A program made the translations under genes and the position numbers. A stretch of DNA of 64,000 bases from Megalopta genalis (lineage: Eukaryota; Arthropoda; Insecta; Hymenoptera; Halictidae): NCBI RefSeq assembly GCF_051020955.1, contig NC_135022.1:10521966-10585965 (forward strand). Direction: 5' to 3'. This document shows, in pieces, positions 25,829 to 38,173 of the stretch (position 1 is its first letter; each line of letters opens with the position of its first letter). The notes under the pieces are model-generated. The model worked only from the letters and a program-made list of their open reading frames with translations, had not been told where the DNA came from and made no database searches.

Positions 25829-26205
25829 ACTGGACTGTGGATTTTTATGCGAACTATAAATTGTTCGTATGTATTGCAAGATACAGGAGCTACAGAAATA
25901 TTTTTATCTTCTTCTCTTTTTTAACAATTTTAATGTTAGCACTTTTAAAGTTCTTTAAATGTCTTTTCTGTTTTGTATTCGATCTGCACGTTTTTGTTGT
26001 AAATGCGTAATATGGGTCTATATGGAGAATAAAGATTGTCTGTATTGTCTTCTTATAATTTTGATTAGTTGGAAATAACGTTTCGATATTCTTAAATTCT
26101 TTTAATCTTTCTACTGTTTTGAGATGTCTACGCGAATTCTACTTAGAAGTAGACTTCGACTGGTTTTTGTAATATAATAAATACGTAAAATCCGCAGTAT
26201 AGTTG
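25829..26205. mobile_element. Possible family E element
   Basis: Left end ACTGGACTGTGGATTTTTAT. The right end GTAAAATCCGCAGTATAGTT is roughly its inverse. Internal words TGCAAGATACAGGAGC and AACAATTTTAATG recur at 47185-47346 (GTGCAAGATACAGCAGC, AATAATTTTAATG). Termini are diverged and no clean target duplication is visible. Confidence 0.5.
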
Positions 26206-27239
26206 TCAGACTTGGTTTCAGTTTGAACTCAGAACTAGGTCTTACTTAATACTGTAACTTGCAAGCTTATAATTTTTCCAAAAATTATATCTATAATTTT
26301 TTCTAAAATTATTTAAATTTAAAAAAATTGTATCTATAATTTTAATTCGTACATCCGTACCAATAGGCTGTCATATTTTGTTCAACGATTATCATATTTA
26401 TATATTCGAAGGCAGATGTAATTTATTTCCAAGATTGATCCGATGTAAATCGTACAAAGAGTATTTACATCCCGAATCTTACATCCGCAGTTACATTTTC
26501 AGTTAGAAGAATATCTATTATTTTTTATTACAACAGAATTTTTAATAAGTTTTATAATTCAATAAATTTTTGAATTTCGGTAATAATTTTTTAATTGTGG
26601 ACCAAAAATGTCAATTTTGACAATGCAATTTAATGGTATCTTACGGTATTACTGTTTAAATAAATGTTTAAATAGGTGTTAAGTATGTTACTTAAAAAAG
26701 ATCTTACTTAAGTAAGACACATTGATTGAAGTCAACCACAGCAAAAGTTCTTGTTTCTATTTTAATTTTATTAAAGATTTTCTAGCTCGATTTCGATCTA
26801 TTTTTAATTTAATAATCAATTATTAAATTTATTATTTAATTTAATTTAATAAATCGTTATAACAGTTGCCCTCTTAATAGATTTTAACTAGAATTTTAGA
26901 ATTTGACGTAAAATGTGCATCTTATATCTGAAAAATTCATTGATTTTATATTAAGAATTCTTTTCTTACTGTCTCAGCTTCACTTTCATTTTTGCATATT
27001 GCTAATTTTTCATCTCGAAAAATTAATATGATCTTTTTTACTGTTTTAATTGCTTCCTCTTTTTCAGAACGACTGTTTAATAAATTGTTTTCCTTAGCAG
27101 TGACAGTTTCAATGTATTAAATTCGTGGCACCTGTGTAAATAAACTTTTGATTTTTGAGTATTCTGTGAAAACAATTTTTTATTCACGAATTAGAGAATC
27201 AAAATGACGTAGCTCGTTCGCGAATTATTTGTCATTTCG

Positions 27240-27650
27240 AAGAGATATGCTTCCCATGGAAAGAACTACCGTTTTAGTGAACTGTTTATCTTCAAATTGA
27301 TAAGTTCTCAAATTTTTGATATTCGATCAACATTAATGTTTATTGGTGAATTAGTATTTTGAAATTGTGTAGCATATGTATGCATATTACCGCTTATTTT
27401 CCGAAGATACATTTTTCCTAACAAAAACAGTACCATTTTACTGGATTGCTTATCATTAAATCGATAACTTCTTTTGTGTTTTAATATCCAATAAAAATGA
27501 ACTTTATTTTTGAATAAGTATCTCGGAATTGTGTAATTTAGCATTTCAGTTTTGCTAATTTTTTTCACCGAAATTCATTAATTTTTAGTTTTTAGAAAAA
27601 GTTACGAAGACGCGTTTAAATTGGTGAATTAGTGTTCCGAAATGATGTAG
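27240..27650. repeat. Decayed tandem repeat, period about 165 bp
   Basis: CCGTTTTAGTGAACTGTTTA near 27268 aligns with CCATTTTACTGGATTGCTTA near 27434. Each is followed by a TCGATAA/TTGATAA word and then AATTGTGTA. A third partial unit has TTGGTGAATTAGTGTTCCGA near 27620. Confidence 0.5.
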
Positions 27651-28159
27651 TTTGTTTATATGTCGCTGTGCGTGTGTCTCGTTTATCCTGCAAGATTTCA
27701 TATTGGTTTAAAGAGGAACTGTTGCCGCCATCTGGCGGGAACGTTCTGTACGAACGTGACTCCTGAAGGAACACCGGAAGCTGTATGCGCGGCACATTTG
27801 CATACATTGCTATGCAATGTAATCGATGATACTGTTCTTACGTCCAGCTTTTTGCGTGCCTGTAGATGATATCTGGAAGGCCAAAATTTGAATAAACGAT
27901 CCGCAGCGCCGTGGAACGTGGATAACTCCACGTGTAACGAATCGCATTTGACGCAGAGAATGTTGACGATGAAAATTTATGAACGCCTTTTTTGGACAAT
28001 ATGATCACAACATGGGACGCAGAAGAAACAGCTCGAGTTGCGAATCGCGTTGTTGCGAATTTGTAATTGCTTTATTTAATGAAGAAATAAAAGCTTGCAA
28101 ACAAATGTACTCGTACACGAGCTGTTCTCGACCTGGAATCTATATTAACTGCAAAGTAT

Positions 28160-28505
28160 TATCATTATCATATTAATAATAATAATATAATAATAATTAA
28201 TAATTAATATTAATAATAATATGATATATAATATGATAATATTATGATATATATATATTATTATTATATTAATAATAATAACTGCATATTAATAATATTA
28301 ACTGCAAAATATTAATCATATTAAAATATCATATTAATAATAATAATATAATAATAATTAATAATAAATAATAATATTATATTATTATATTATTATTATT
28401 AATATGATAATAATAATATTTTGCAGTTAATATATAATTATTAATATAATAATAATTAGTAATGATAATAATATATATCATAATATTATCATATTATCAT
28501 ATTTG
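28160..28505. repeat. AAT/ATT low-complexity region with inverted repeats
   Basis: AAT-type runs with TAACTGCAAAATATTA near 28300 and its inverse TAATATTTTGCAGTTA near 28415, so a large AT hairpin is possible. Confidence 0.85.
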
Positions 28506-29059
28506 TATAATTTTTATTCTGACTTAAATTTTGTTTGCTTGCTTTTTCATTGCTGTAGAAAATTATGAGAATTCAATTTATTCTGGCGTATATGAAAGAA
28601 TATTAATAGTTTTATATAAATTATCTTAAAATTGTATGCGAGGTGCTATATTAACCGCGTGTGTGAGTACATCTTTTTTAGATGAATAATATTCACAAAC
28701 GGCAAAAATTATTTAGGCTACGACAGATGCGATATTGTAAACTTAGAAAATCTTTTGAACTAGAGTCCATTTTTGTGTACGAAACAGAAATATCCTTATT
28801 GAGACATCCCTTTTACAAGACCGTGTTAATGAAACATCTAATCCTTTATCTCTAATAACTAAATTAATAAGTTAATGATAATAAGTAAATTAATAAATTT
28901 ATTAATAAGTTAATGAATAATCTGTACAGTTAAAAAACAGATGCTGCCCGAAATGCAACGATCTCAAAATGCGTTTCGAAGGTGCAGATAATGAAGATAT
29001 AGCCCGCAGATATTTGTGATACAATTTATTAGAAAATTCTCTAAATTCAAATATATTAC

Positions 29060-30420
29060 AGATGTGTTTTCAGAAACAGTTCACCCAAAATCTCTCGAAA
29101 TATTTATGTTCACGCAAGCTGAACGCCACTCGATCGACAAAACAAGATGGCGTTTCTCGGCCCTTCGTAAAAGGCGCGCGCGGGGTTGATGGCCGAGGAG
29201 AAGTTCCTATTCTATCGATTGACCCGGATCCGCGCGAGAAGATACACACACCTTCCAGAGTTGCAATTCGGGTTTGCTGCTGGTTTTGCACGCGATCTGT
29301 AATTACCGAGCAACCTATAGCGGTACAAGTCTCGGTACAGTTGCGATTCTCGTGCGTGGTTCAAGAAGACTTCGGCTGCGAAGGACGAACGTTTCGCAAA
29401 TATAATCGACTCTTAAGACTGTCTCGTATACATCGTTCTACAGCCGTGCTGCTGTCCTCGTGCCGTTTCTGTTCGCAGAATCGGATCTAGACGCAGGAGG
29501 AGGTCCACAAAAATATTGCGCACGCTTAGACATTTTCTCTCGTAATGTTCCCTTCGCATACTTGTCGGAGGAACTGAATGAAAGGAATCGTTGGAAAAAA
29601 AAACGATAACAGACGATCATAAATTATTGCAGGATAAGATATACAGAGTCGACATAGTATTATTAATTCTCCACGCACGCAATATTTTCTGATGCCGATA
29701 AACAACGCATCGCCGCGGTTTCGAAATATTCTGCTGTGACTTGCTCGTTAACGTGTTCGTTGATTTTTTAGCGGTTCCCCGAAATTGTTCACGATGCCTT
29801 CGAAATCGCTTGAAACATGTCTATGGCACGTTCCTGCTCCATCGTTTCAGCAGAATTTTCGGGACACCCGGTGAAAAGTATTCCTTGTACGAACGAAGCG
29901 AAATTATATTTTTACATTCGAATCCTCAACGCCGAATACCGGCGACGAAACTTCCATTCGTATTCTAAACGCTCGCTCAACGTGGTCGCAAGATCGTTGT
30001 CCGCGAATTTGTGCGAATCTTTCCACGATATATACGCGATATTCCGTCATTTTGTTCTTTATTCCGACAGTTTCGTAAAAGACGCGGAGAACAACATTCG
30101 GTTCTCTTCCCTCGGAAAATTCGCTCTCAGACCAATCGTGTAATCGTATCACATTTCCAGCCAACGAGTAGCTTCAGTCGTAATTATCGGGACTCATGAC
30201 GACCATAAATCCGAATGAAACATTTTTCTCTCTCAACGAAAATTCGCGAATTCGCGTTCGCAGCGGATTAGTCAATCGGTACACAGAATATCCTAGGTAC
30301 GTTTGTGGGGTTGCAAAGTGTTTCGCCGAAACGTAGTATGTTCTCTATGACGTTCTACGGTTGATCTGCTTTCATCTGATGGTAGTAACGCCTCGAAGTA
30401 GCAGTGCTTGCCGATTCTAG
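29060..30420. other. GC-richer, CpG-containing region downstream of the FAM43-type gene
   Basis: Lies 0.7-2 kb past the stop codon on the gene's strand. It holds a 142-codon plus frame (29062-29490) and a 108-codon plus frame (29817-30143), neither recognised. It may partly be the 3' UTR or an unrelated island. Confidence 0.35.
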
Positions 30421-31072
30421 TTACTGATCCGGACATCAACTATTTAATAACCGCAAAACTCTCGGCACGAATATTACGTTTTGAACGAATGACGACGACA
30501 CGACCTCATTTCAATTACATACAAACTGTATCAACAGGTCGAATAAACGAAATTCCGAAATTATTGATATATAAATAGGTTAAAATTAAGAACATTTCAA
30601 GGCGTTAGCACCAGAGAACGAAGTTAAATCGCAGGCGATTCTAGGTGACCTAAATTCGAAGTGACATATTGCCCTTACGGTTCGTTAATACAGGGTGTAT
30701 CCTGCACAATCCTCGGCATTTCCATCGCAAGACACGTGTCCGCCATATTGGACTATTTTGTTTTGTATCTACCGTGCCGCGAGGAATACTTCGCTTCGCT
30801 CTGCACGCGCCGATCATCGAACCGTCTGCAACGAAAATGTGCGAATAGAAAGAGAAGCGACGATTTTGTTGTTCCTCGAGCTTGCTGCCGATCGAGCGCA
30901 ACGGCCACCAAACAGCGTCCCACGAAGTGAAATTTTCTAACAATGCACGAACGAATCTACGAATACGCTTGATCAGTCCATATCCAGTCCGGTTCCGCCG
31001 TTTCAAAGATCAGAAAAGGACATACCGTGTCGGAACTCTCTCGGGGAATATGTTCGCGTCCCCTGGGAACGT
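30421..31072 (-). other. Probable 3' UTR / flank of the FAM43-type gene
   Basis: Directly follows the TGA at 31073 on the minus strand. A minus-strand ATTAAA (30448-30443) could be a poly(A) signal. A CAGGGTGTATCCTGC string at 30690 resembles a family C terminus, but no partner end was found. Confidence 0.4.
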
Positions 31073-32013
31073 TCAGACGACAACGCCGTGCTGGGCAAGC
31101 AGTTGCTTCCTCTGGTGAAGACTGGGCGACTCGACGTCGATGTCCACGGTCTTCGCGCCGTCGAAAGACTTGGAGGTCTTCAGGTTGTTCAGCGCCTTCA
31201 GGCAGCTGTTCGTGGTAATCTCGAGCGATTTGGAGCTCTTCAAGGACGCGTTCGCCAGCTTCTTGATGGTCTCCGAGATGGGGCACTTGATGAAGTCAGC
31301 CCTTTCTCTCTCTTTGTCCTTGATCCTCTCGTCGACCGCGACAGGCTCCTTCGGCTCGGTCTCCTCTTTCACTTTCTTCTCCTCCTTCGACTCTTTGGGA
31401 TCCCCGTGTTTCGTCTGACACTCCTGAACGGCGGGCTTCGACCTCCTACACACGTCCGATGACTCAGGCTGGCCTTGACACGGATCGCCGCGACCATTGT
31501 TCGCATCGTCCTCCTCCTTGCGGTCGTCCTGGCCCAGCAGGGACTTCGGCGGCGCCTCGACGTAGCCGCTCTCGTCGCTGTCGACTTCCTCGTCGAGCGA
31601 GTCCAAGGTCAGAAACGGGGACTCGTCGTTCTGCAGCAGCTCGTGGTTCATACGGCCCGGGTACGTCTCCATCACCCGTCTCTCCCTCTCCTGCGGGTCC
31701 TCGATCCTACGGAGGATCTCGCCCCTGGGCCTGTAGTCGACCACGTCGTCGAAATCCTCGGCGTCTTCGAAGTCGAACACGTGGGAGCTCGGATCCTCCA
31801 TCTCCTCGTCCTCCTCCTCCATCGACTCGTCCTCCTCGCTCCTCGCCGAAAACCTCTTCCGGCTCGTCTGCCCGCTCCGCAGGTGAAAACGCGGGCTTCC
31901 CGCGCAGGTCATGAAGTTTGGGGAACCGTCCGAGTTCCTGCGAGGTCCTGCACCTATTCTGACGACGTCGTCCGAGAACATCACCCGTCTCTCCGACCTT
32001 TGCTCCGGCTCAC
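31073..32013 (-). CDS. FAM43A: FAM43-type protein, acidic C-terminal exon with stop
   Basis: Last coding exon, 941 nt. After the CCACAG acceptor two bases complete the Gly codon, followed by EPEQRSERRVMFSDDVVRIG. There are 312 codons and then a TGA at 31075-31073. The sequence is low-complexity and acidic (EEDESMEEEDEEMEDPSS, then DFEDAEDFDDVVDY), followed by LTLDSLDEEVDSDESGYVEAP. A Lys/Glu-rich stretch (KESKEEKKVKEETEPKEP) precedes a more ordered end (FIKCPISETIKKLANASLK ... KLLAQHGVVV near the stop). No membrane segment or signal is visible. FAM43 proteins of vertebrates also end in an acidic, Ser-rich tail, but this one is longer and only the acidity is clearly shared. The three exons together give about 557 residues. 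The 3' UTR should run to lower coordinates. Minus-strand ATTAAA at 30448-30443 and AATAAA at 30063-30058 are possible poly(A) signals, not proven. Confidence 0.88.
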
Positions 32014-32063
32014 CTGTGGATCGGTAAACGTTACGTTAGGATCGGCTCGTGTTGGGCGTAGGA

Positions 32064-32371
32064 CAGGGGTGTCAAACTCGCGGCCCGAGATGAACATTTT
32101 TGCGGCCCAGTCAATATATCCGACGCGAGGTAAAAATAAAATAGAAATAGCCTCGGCCAATAAAATTTCTCCCGAAATAGGAAAGATAGTATCGGAGAAG
32201 AGATGTCAAGTATCAGGACGTAAACAATAATTTAATTTTATATATGTTTATTATAATGTACTAGTTAAAATAAAAATATTTGTTTCTATGAACATTGATT
32301 TTTTTTGCGGCCCACCTAAAGTTAAGCATTGTTTATTTGGCCCAAGTTAGCTTCTAAGTTTTACACCCCTG
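32064..32371. mobile_element. hAT-like MITE (family H), intronic copy (308 bp)
   Basis: Left end CAGGGGTGTCAAACTCGCGG, right end ...TAAGTTTTACACCCCTG. The inverted repeat is about 16 bp with one mismatch. The interior (GATGAACATTTTTGCGGCCC, CAATATATCCGACGCGA) is nearly identical to the copies at 45639 and 56476. The 8-bp flanks do not match, so the target duplication is lost. It sits 50 bp upstream of the last FAM43 exon. Confidence 0.93.
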
Positions 32372-32690
32372 CAGCAATTCACCAACCCCCCAATTTTCCT
32401 TCAGTTTGTAAATAAAAATGGTCAATTTGGGAAGAGGGGATGCGATTATTAAAGTGGTAAGTATTAAAGTATTAAAGTAGTCATTTGTGTATCGTGTATT
32501 TGAAGTAATGTAAGTTTGAAATGCTGAAGAGCTTGAGAAAGTAAACAAACAATGTTTAAGATACCGATTATTAGAGATTCTTTCAGCTTGTAAACAAAAA
32601 TGTAATAATAAATATAATAATAATGATTATATTATATATATTATATATAATAATATAATAATATAATATATAATAATATATCTATCTTTA
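32372..32690. repeat. Family A fragment followed by AT microsatellite
   Basis: CAATTTTCCTTCAGTTTGTA then AAAATGGTCAATTTGGGAAG matches one arm of the family A palindrome. A second arm-like piece (TTTCAGCTTGTAAACAAAAA) lies near 32580. The (AAT/TATA)n at 32605-32685 follows. Confidence 0.65.
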
Positions 32691-33599
32691 AAATTGTTCG
32701 TCGAAGAGACTTCGCTAAGTATTGTCTTACGGCTGTTTGTTAATTTATCAAAAATTCACACTGAAATATTCATTTTATATATTTTTACTAAAATAATAAA
32801 GATAAATATTGGTAAAATATTTGTTATATTATAAGTTCGTCGATTATTGACAATTTGATATCAAATCAAGAATTGTTTGCTGAAGAAAGATAGACAAGAA
32901 AATATCACGATTTAACACTTTATCCATCGGAAGTCTATTAACAAGATTTTCAATTATTGTGCTCTACCAAGAGAAATCTTATACTGTCAAACGAAATTGA
33001 CGGTTTAAGTCGCGAGGGCGACTTGCTGGTACACGACTGAAATTGCCATTTCCATCGAGCAATTTATTAAAAAGTCTTTGATTAGAAATTTTACACTTCC
33101 AAAAATGATAAAATTATCGCCGGTGGATAAATTGCTGTTGGATGTTGAGACATACAAAACTAGAAAACCGATAAGATTTGTGCAATACAATCTTTTCCTG
33201 AATATCAGCCATAACTTTGTATTTAATAAATATTCTAACATAAAAAAAATCATAAGAAACTCTCGAAGAAATAAACATTTTTTAGTACAATAAAACTTCT
33301 TCAAAAAAGTGTTACGGTTTGTGTGCGCAAAAATCCCCAAAGAACGGTCTTTCGACCGAGCCCAAGATACATCACGATTATCAAGTTATGCACTCCATTC
33401 TTGCATAACATTGCTGGATGCGAATAATTACAAACGGGCTCGTTTCAATCGGAGTGTGATTAGTGCATCGTTCTACAACTAATGCTGCATCGCGTAGAGT
33501 GCAAACAAATACTTTGAGAAGATTATTCGTATATTGCTCATCGACTTCCAACTTCGCCGCAAACCGGAACGAACTATCCATACAATTATTTCTCTTATA
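32691..33599. other. Intronic AT-rich DNA, nothing recognised
   Basis: Part of the 1.8-kb intron between the last two FAM43 exons. Short open frames on both strands, none convincing. Confidence 0.5.
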
Positions 33600-33739
33600 C
33601 GGGGTGTCCCGCAAACGTTAGGATCAAATTAAACGGGTAATTCCCGAGGTCATTCGAAGACGCTGAGGAGAAAGCGTGTTCAAACGACCTCGGCAGGAAT
33701 CACCAATTTCATTTGATTCGGACAATTCAGGACACTCTG
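33600..33739. mobile_element. Family C-like MITE (140 bp)
   Basis: Ends CGGGGTGTCCCGC and ...GGACACTCTG, an imperfect inverse, with TA at both flanks (33598-33599 approximately and 33740-33741). The interior shares GAGGTCATTCGAAG with the CAGGGTGT elements. Lies 53 bp beyond the middle FAM43 exon's donor. Confidence 0.65.
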
Positions 33740-33791
33740 TAGAAACAAATGCGTCGTTTACAGATCGGTGTTAAAATTCTAAGCGATTGAC

Positions 33792-34159
33792 CTGCAGCGT
33801 GATTGTCTTCCGGTCCTGGAGCTCTTTCCTCGCTGGTCGCGGTGCTGGCGGTTTCGCATCCGCTGGAAATGCTTCCATTTTCGTCGGACGACTCGCGATT
33901 CAGAGCGTCCAACAATCGGGCAAGCCTCCAGCTGTCTTGGTCGTGCCAGCTTCGAGCAACGGTCTCCAGGGTCCTCAGCTCCTCTAGGATCCTCTGCTGC
34001 TCGATTTCCTCCGCGACGATGTCCTCCTCGATCGCCGATAATTTCGGCGCGCTTTTCGATCTCTCGAGGGGCGGCCGGTAATTCTGTCCGCCGGTGCTTA
34101 GAAGTAACTTCCGCCGTGGTAACGATGGGTTCTCGTACAGAGCGTTTGCTAGTGACAAT
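33792..34159 (-). CDS. FAM43A: FAM43-type protein, middle exon with SKSAPKL block
   Basis: Second visible exon. It has a CCCCACAG acceptor, one base completing the previous Arg codon, then LSLANALYENPSLPRRKLLL. It ends ..NHAA plus one G before GTCAAT. Total 368 nt, 122 whole codons. The block RPPLERSKSAPKLSAIEEDI followed by AEEIEQQRILEELRTLE corresponds to the conserved segment C-terminal to the PTB domain in FAM43 proteins (P.ERSRSAPKL.SI.ED in vertebrates). It is followed by a predicted helical, charged stretch and a Ser/Thr/Glu-rich linker with SSDENGSISSGCETAST. The G|GT junction to the last exon gives Gly and keeps the frame. The intron on its 5' side (34160-38173) is 4.0 kb and the one on its 3' side (32014-33791) is 1.8 kb. 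Both contain MITEs. Confidence 0.9.
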
Positions 34160-34265
34160 CTGTGGGGAACGACAATGTCACGTTTTATTGAATTATACAA
34201 TAACCGATTCTATGGTTCTATTAGATAGGACGGCAACAATGGACCCACTTTATTAACGAGAAATA

Positions 34266-34458
34266 CAGTCAATTCTCCGTAATTGACGCTCAGATTATAC
34301 TGAAAAATGGACAAATTGGAAAGAGGAGATACGATTATTCGAGCCTTGCGGCTCGTTTTTTTGTAGTTGTTGACAATCGATAACTATGAAATCGAGCCGC
34401 AAGATTCCATCGTCCATTTTTGTGTACAATCTGAGCATCAATTAGGGAAAATTCGCTG
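34266..34458. mobile_element. Family A palindromic MITE, intronic (193 bp)
   Basis: Flanked by TA. Left CAGTCAATTCTCCGTAATTG, right CAATTAGGGAAAATTCGCTG. The arms carry GGAGATACGATTATTCGAGC and GGCTCGTTTTT with the inverse ATCGAGCCGCAAG, so the transcript would fold into a hairpin. In the 4-kb FAM43 intron. Confidence 0.9.
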
Positions 34459-34592
34459 TATTATCCGGGTTTAAATCGAAATTGAAACTGCACAAATTCA
34501 TGGACGGACCTATCATTTCTGGAAAATCTTTTTCGGTGGTTAAGGAACAGGTTCGTTAATTCGTGAACTCTTCGGAGTTCGTAGAAAGCTGA

Positions 34593-34841
34593 TTAACACG
34601 TTCCGTGCCGAGCTTTTTTTACTCGAATCTTCACACTTTGATATTTTACTAAAACTTGATGTATTACGTGCAATTATTAATTCTCGTACACATAACAACG
34701 TAACAAAAACTTATCAACGCCCATTCTTGCGGTGGAAATTGATTCTTCGGTTCTAAATTTCTTGTAAACAATTTGTTCAGTTCACTAAGTAAACATGCAA
34801 GCGTGTACCATCGATGGTACACATGGCACGGAACGTGTTAA
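34593..34841. mobile_element. TTAA-flanked piggyBac-like MITE (family P)
   Basis: Perfect termini TTAACACGTTCCGTGCC and GGCACGGAACGTGTTAA. TTAA on each side is the classic piggyBac target duplication. Contains the palindrome GTACCATCGATGGTAC near its right end. It has the same length (249 bp) as the copy at 53440 and differs at only a few bases. Non-coding. Confidence 0.93.
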
Positions 34842-35478
34842 CCCTGAAATGGCATCCTGTTTCCTTAGATTACGAAGTGTTACGCTGGGATCTTTCTGAA
34901 AGTACGACTTCTTTTCTAATGTACTTTTAAGTACCGGTTAAGACTGCGGAATCTGTACATCCAGAAGAAATGAAAGAAACCGCGTATTTGCAAATATTAT
35001 ATATTGCGATGCATCAGCGGAAAATGCTATACAGAACATTTCCTTAGGGCCATGAAGAACCCCAAGCTATCATTCGAGGCTCGGTATATATTATCACGTT
35101 TGAGGAAAATTATAGAAATTGATTCCACGAGAAAGCATGATCGATACTGTGATCGAAAACAATACGAAAGTATCAGTTTTCAGTTTATTAGGAGTCGTTA
35201 ATTATTTGACAAGCTATAGAAATACTTACACAAAGTATTACGAATTATAGCAAACTGTATTTTAATGAATTAATGATGTAGGGAACACTGTCTGTATTGC
35301 TTATTATCTGATATTAGTTTATTGAGAAATTTTTATGACGTGTTATTAAGAAAATATGATTGGTGATCAAGAAAAATATAGTCATCTTCAGACTGCGGAT
35401 TTTATGCATTTGCGAGAAAAATGTATAGCTGTAATTTAAAGTTATAGAGAATTTAGAAGAATTGAGGATACATCCGTA

Positions 35479-35657
35479 CAATAAATTCTTCCCAATTTTC
35501 CTACATCCTGGAAATGAAAATAAACAATTCGGGAAGAGCAGATGGGGATTGTTCGAGCCTTGCACCTCGTTTTTATAATTGTTAACAATCCTATCTCCTC
35601 TTCCCAAATAGTTCATTTTTGTTTACAAGCTGAAGGAAAATTAGGAATAATTTACTG
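35479..35657. mobile_element. Family A palindromic MITE, intronic copy 2
   Basis: TA-flanked. Left CAATAAATTCTTCCCAATTT, right AATTAGGAATAATTTACTG. The interior has TTCGGGAAGAGCAGATGG and CTATCTCCTCTTCCCAAATA as inverse arms. Confidence 0.85.
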
Positions 35658-37671
35658 TATATTGATACGTTACACTTTCGACCGAATGAAAGTGTTGCAA
35701 ATAAGACATTTTTCCCAAATGGTTACTGTTTCTTGCAACAGTTGCGGAAAATTTGTATTTTCATATAATATGGATCTATAATGTAAATGTATAAGATAAA
35801 TTGAACAGCAAGAAAAAGATTTAAAATATTCGATCGCTAATGAATTTTCTTTCCGTGCTCATGGTTTATATAATCGGTTTTGCACTTTCTATTGTAAAAT
35901 TGTTAGAATCGTGAATACTCTTTCATAGAAAATAATTCAATAAGTTTCTCAATTCAAACGTACAGCCAGTGTATAAGTAATTTTCACATCTATTGTATAT
36001 CGTAATCAAAATTGCCAAAAGGTCTAAGTAAATTCAGTGTTATCATTTTTCAGCAGCAACACGTGTCAATCGGTTTTAATGATCGCTAATTTTAATATTA
36101 ACAACGTACCGGTCCTTAAAATTACACGCACGCAATACCAGTTGCGGAAGAAAACATATTCAATTAAACCCTAACGAGACACATTGATATACTATAAAAG
36201 AGCTTTCAAATTCTCGTGTCGACTCGATTTGTAAAGTACGTGATTTACAACGTGCACAAAGTTCATCGTGTCACGACGACTCCGTTCTGCATAAAGTGTC
36301 ACGCTTCTTTCGTCATCGTCAAGTCTCTTCCTACCTAATGAGACATCTCGAGGAGCAAAATGGTGGTGAAGATCGAAGTGCAGCAGAACTTGAAACACTT
36401 CGCGTCAGAGTCGGCATCGAGTTAAATGATGTTCGGGGTCGTAGAGAAAGTTCGTTTGTTTTCTATTTATCTTTGACAACTATTCGACTCGGCTATTCAG
36501 GACGAGTGCGTATAATAGAGAAACGCAGCTCGGGGCTCTGACGGTGCACGTACACAGAAAAATATATTGTCGCCTGCGACTGACTCCGAGTTTTCCTCGG
36601 AACATTAAATCAAACGTGCATCGCTCGACGATCAACACGACCCGAATCGCGACACGATCCTGTACGCTGTGATCTATGGGCATGACCCAAATTGTCCGTT
36701 CGAGCAGAGGTCTCGCGATAGCTCGTGTTTACCACCAGCGAATAGAAAAACAATCGCTTTTTTCTCCTCGTCGTCGAATTAATGGACTATACCGTACACG
36801 TTTCCCTCGGATCTAAACCGTGTTTAGAAGATTCACTTTATACTGTTCTGCGAGAGAGAGGTACTGGTGTCGAATTTATTACCGGTCAATTGATGATTAA
36901 TGATCGCTCGAGCACATATGGTTCTAGGAAGAGTTAAACAGATGTAGAATGCCCCAAAATAGATTTTATTAGCGTCGAATGTGAGAGAAGAGCATATTAC
37001 ATTTCGTATTGAGCTGTGGTTTTTTTGCGAGGTACATCTCGTTTTTATTTCCTTTTGATTTTCGTATTATTGCTAATAGAAGGTAATTATTATATGAAAA
37101 TTGTAATACGCTTTCTCTACCATATTTATCTTGTTTTCTGTTCCTTAATATTAACGGTAATTACACTTTTATACTGCATCTTTAATTAAATATCTATATA
37201 AAAGTAATGGTAATAATAATAATACTATATATACTACTATCACTATATAATAGTAATAATAATAATAATCTATATGAAGTAATCCTTCAGAACTTTTACT
37301 TACAGCAGAGTTCAAGTTATTGTGCACGAAGTTAATTTAAAACAGAGAGATAGTGCTGTACGAATGGGAACTTTTATAAATTTGTTTATTAAGGTTACCA
37401 GTTTCGTTTGACTCCAGATTTTAAGGGATTTCAATTATTTACTGTACAATCAATGTACATTGAGTCACATGCTTAATTTAGTTCTAATATTCTTTCTGAA
37501 GCTATTATTGGTCACGCGGTCAAGACGTCCACAAGTTTAAAAATGTACATTTGTTGCTAAAAAGTTAATAGAAAGTGACTCGCGCCGTGGTTTCCGATCC
37601 CGGTGATTCAGAAAAGAGACAACGTCGACTTTCAGGTTCTTTTTTTTGCCACATGTGATTGGTGTATACAG
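35658..37671. other. Intronic DNA with GC-richer block at 36.2-36.76 kb
   Basis: No exon recognised. Frames of 67-81 codons in the GC-richer block are unrecognised. A short AAT tract lies at 37208-37272. Confidence 0.45.
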
Positions 37672-38080
<409 letters not shown>

Positions 38081-38173
38081 TAGAGACAGCCGGCGGCAGT
38101 GTCGTGCAAAGGGTTAAAAGAGCAAATAACCAATGACAATTTCCCGGAATGGATTCATGATCGATATCCTTAC

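Larger units (their letters stand above)
26206..29059. other. AT-rich non-coding DNA
   Basis: No supported gene. Decayed duplication at 27240-27650 and AT palindromes at 28160-28500 are listed separately. Otherwise nothing recognised. Confidence 0.45.

Noticed and set aside
29062..29490. Plus-strand 142-codon frame
   Set aside because: Unrecognised. Likely flank or 3' UTR region of the FAM43-type gene.
31475..32230. Plus-strand 251-codon frame
   Set aside because: Antisense of the last FAM43 exon, running on into the intron and the hAT MITE.
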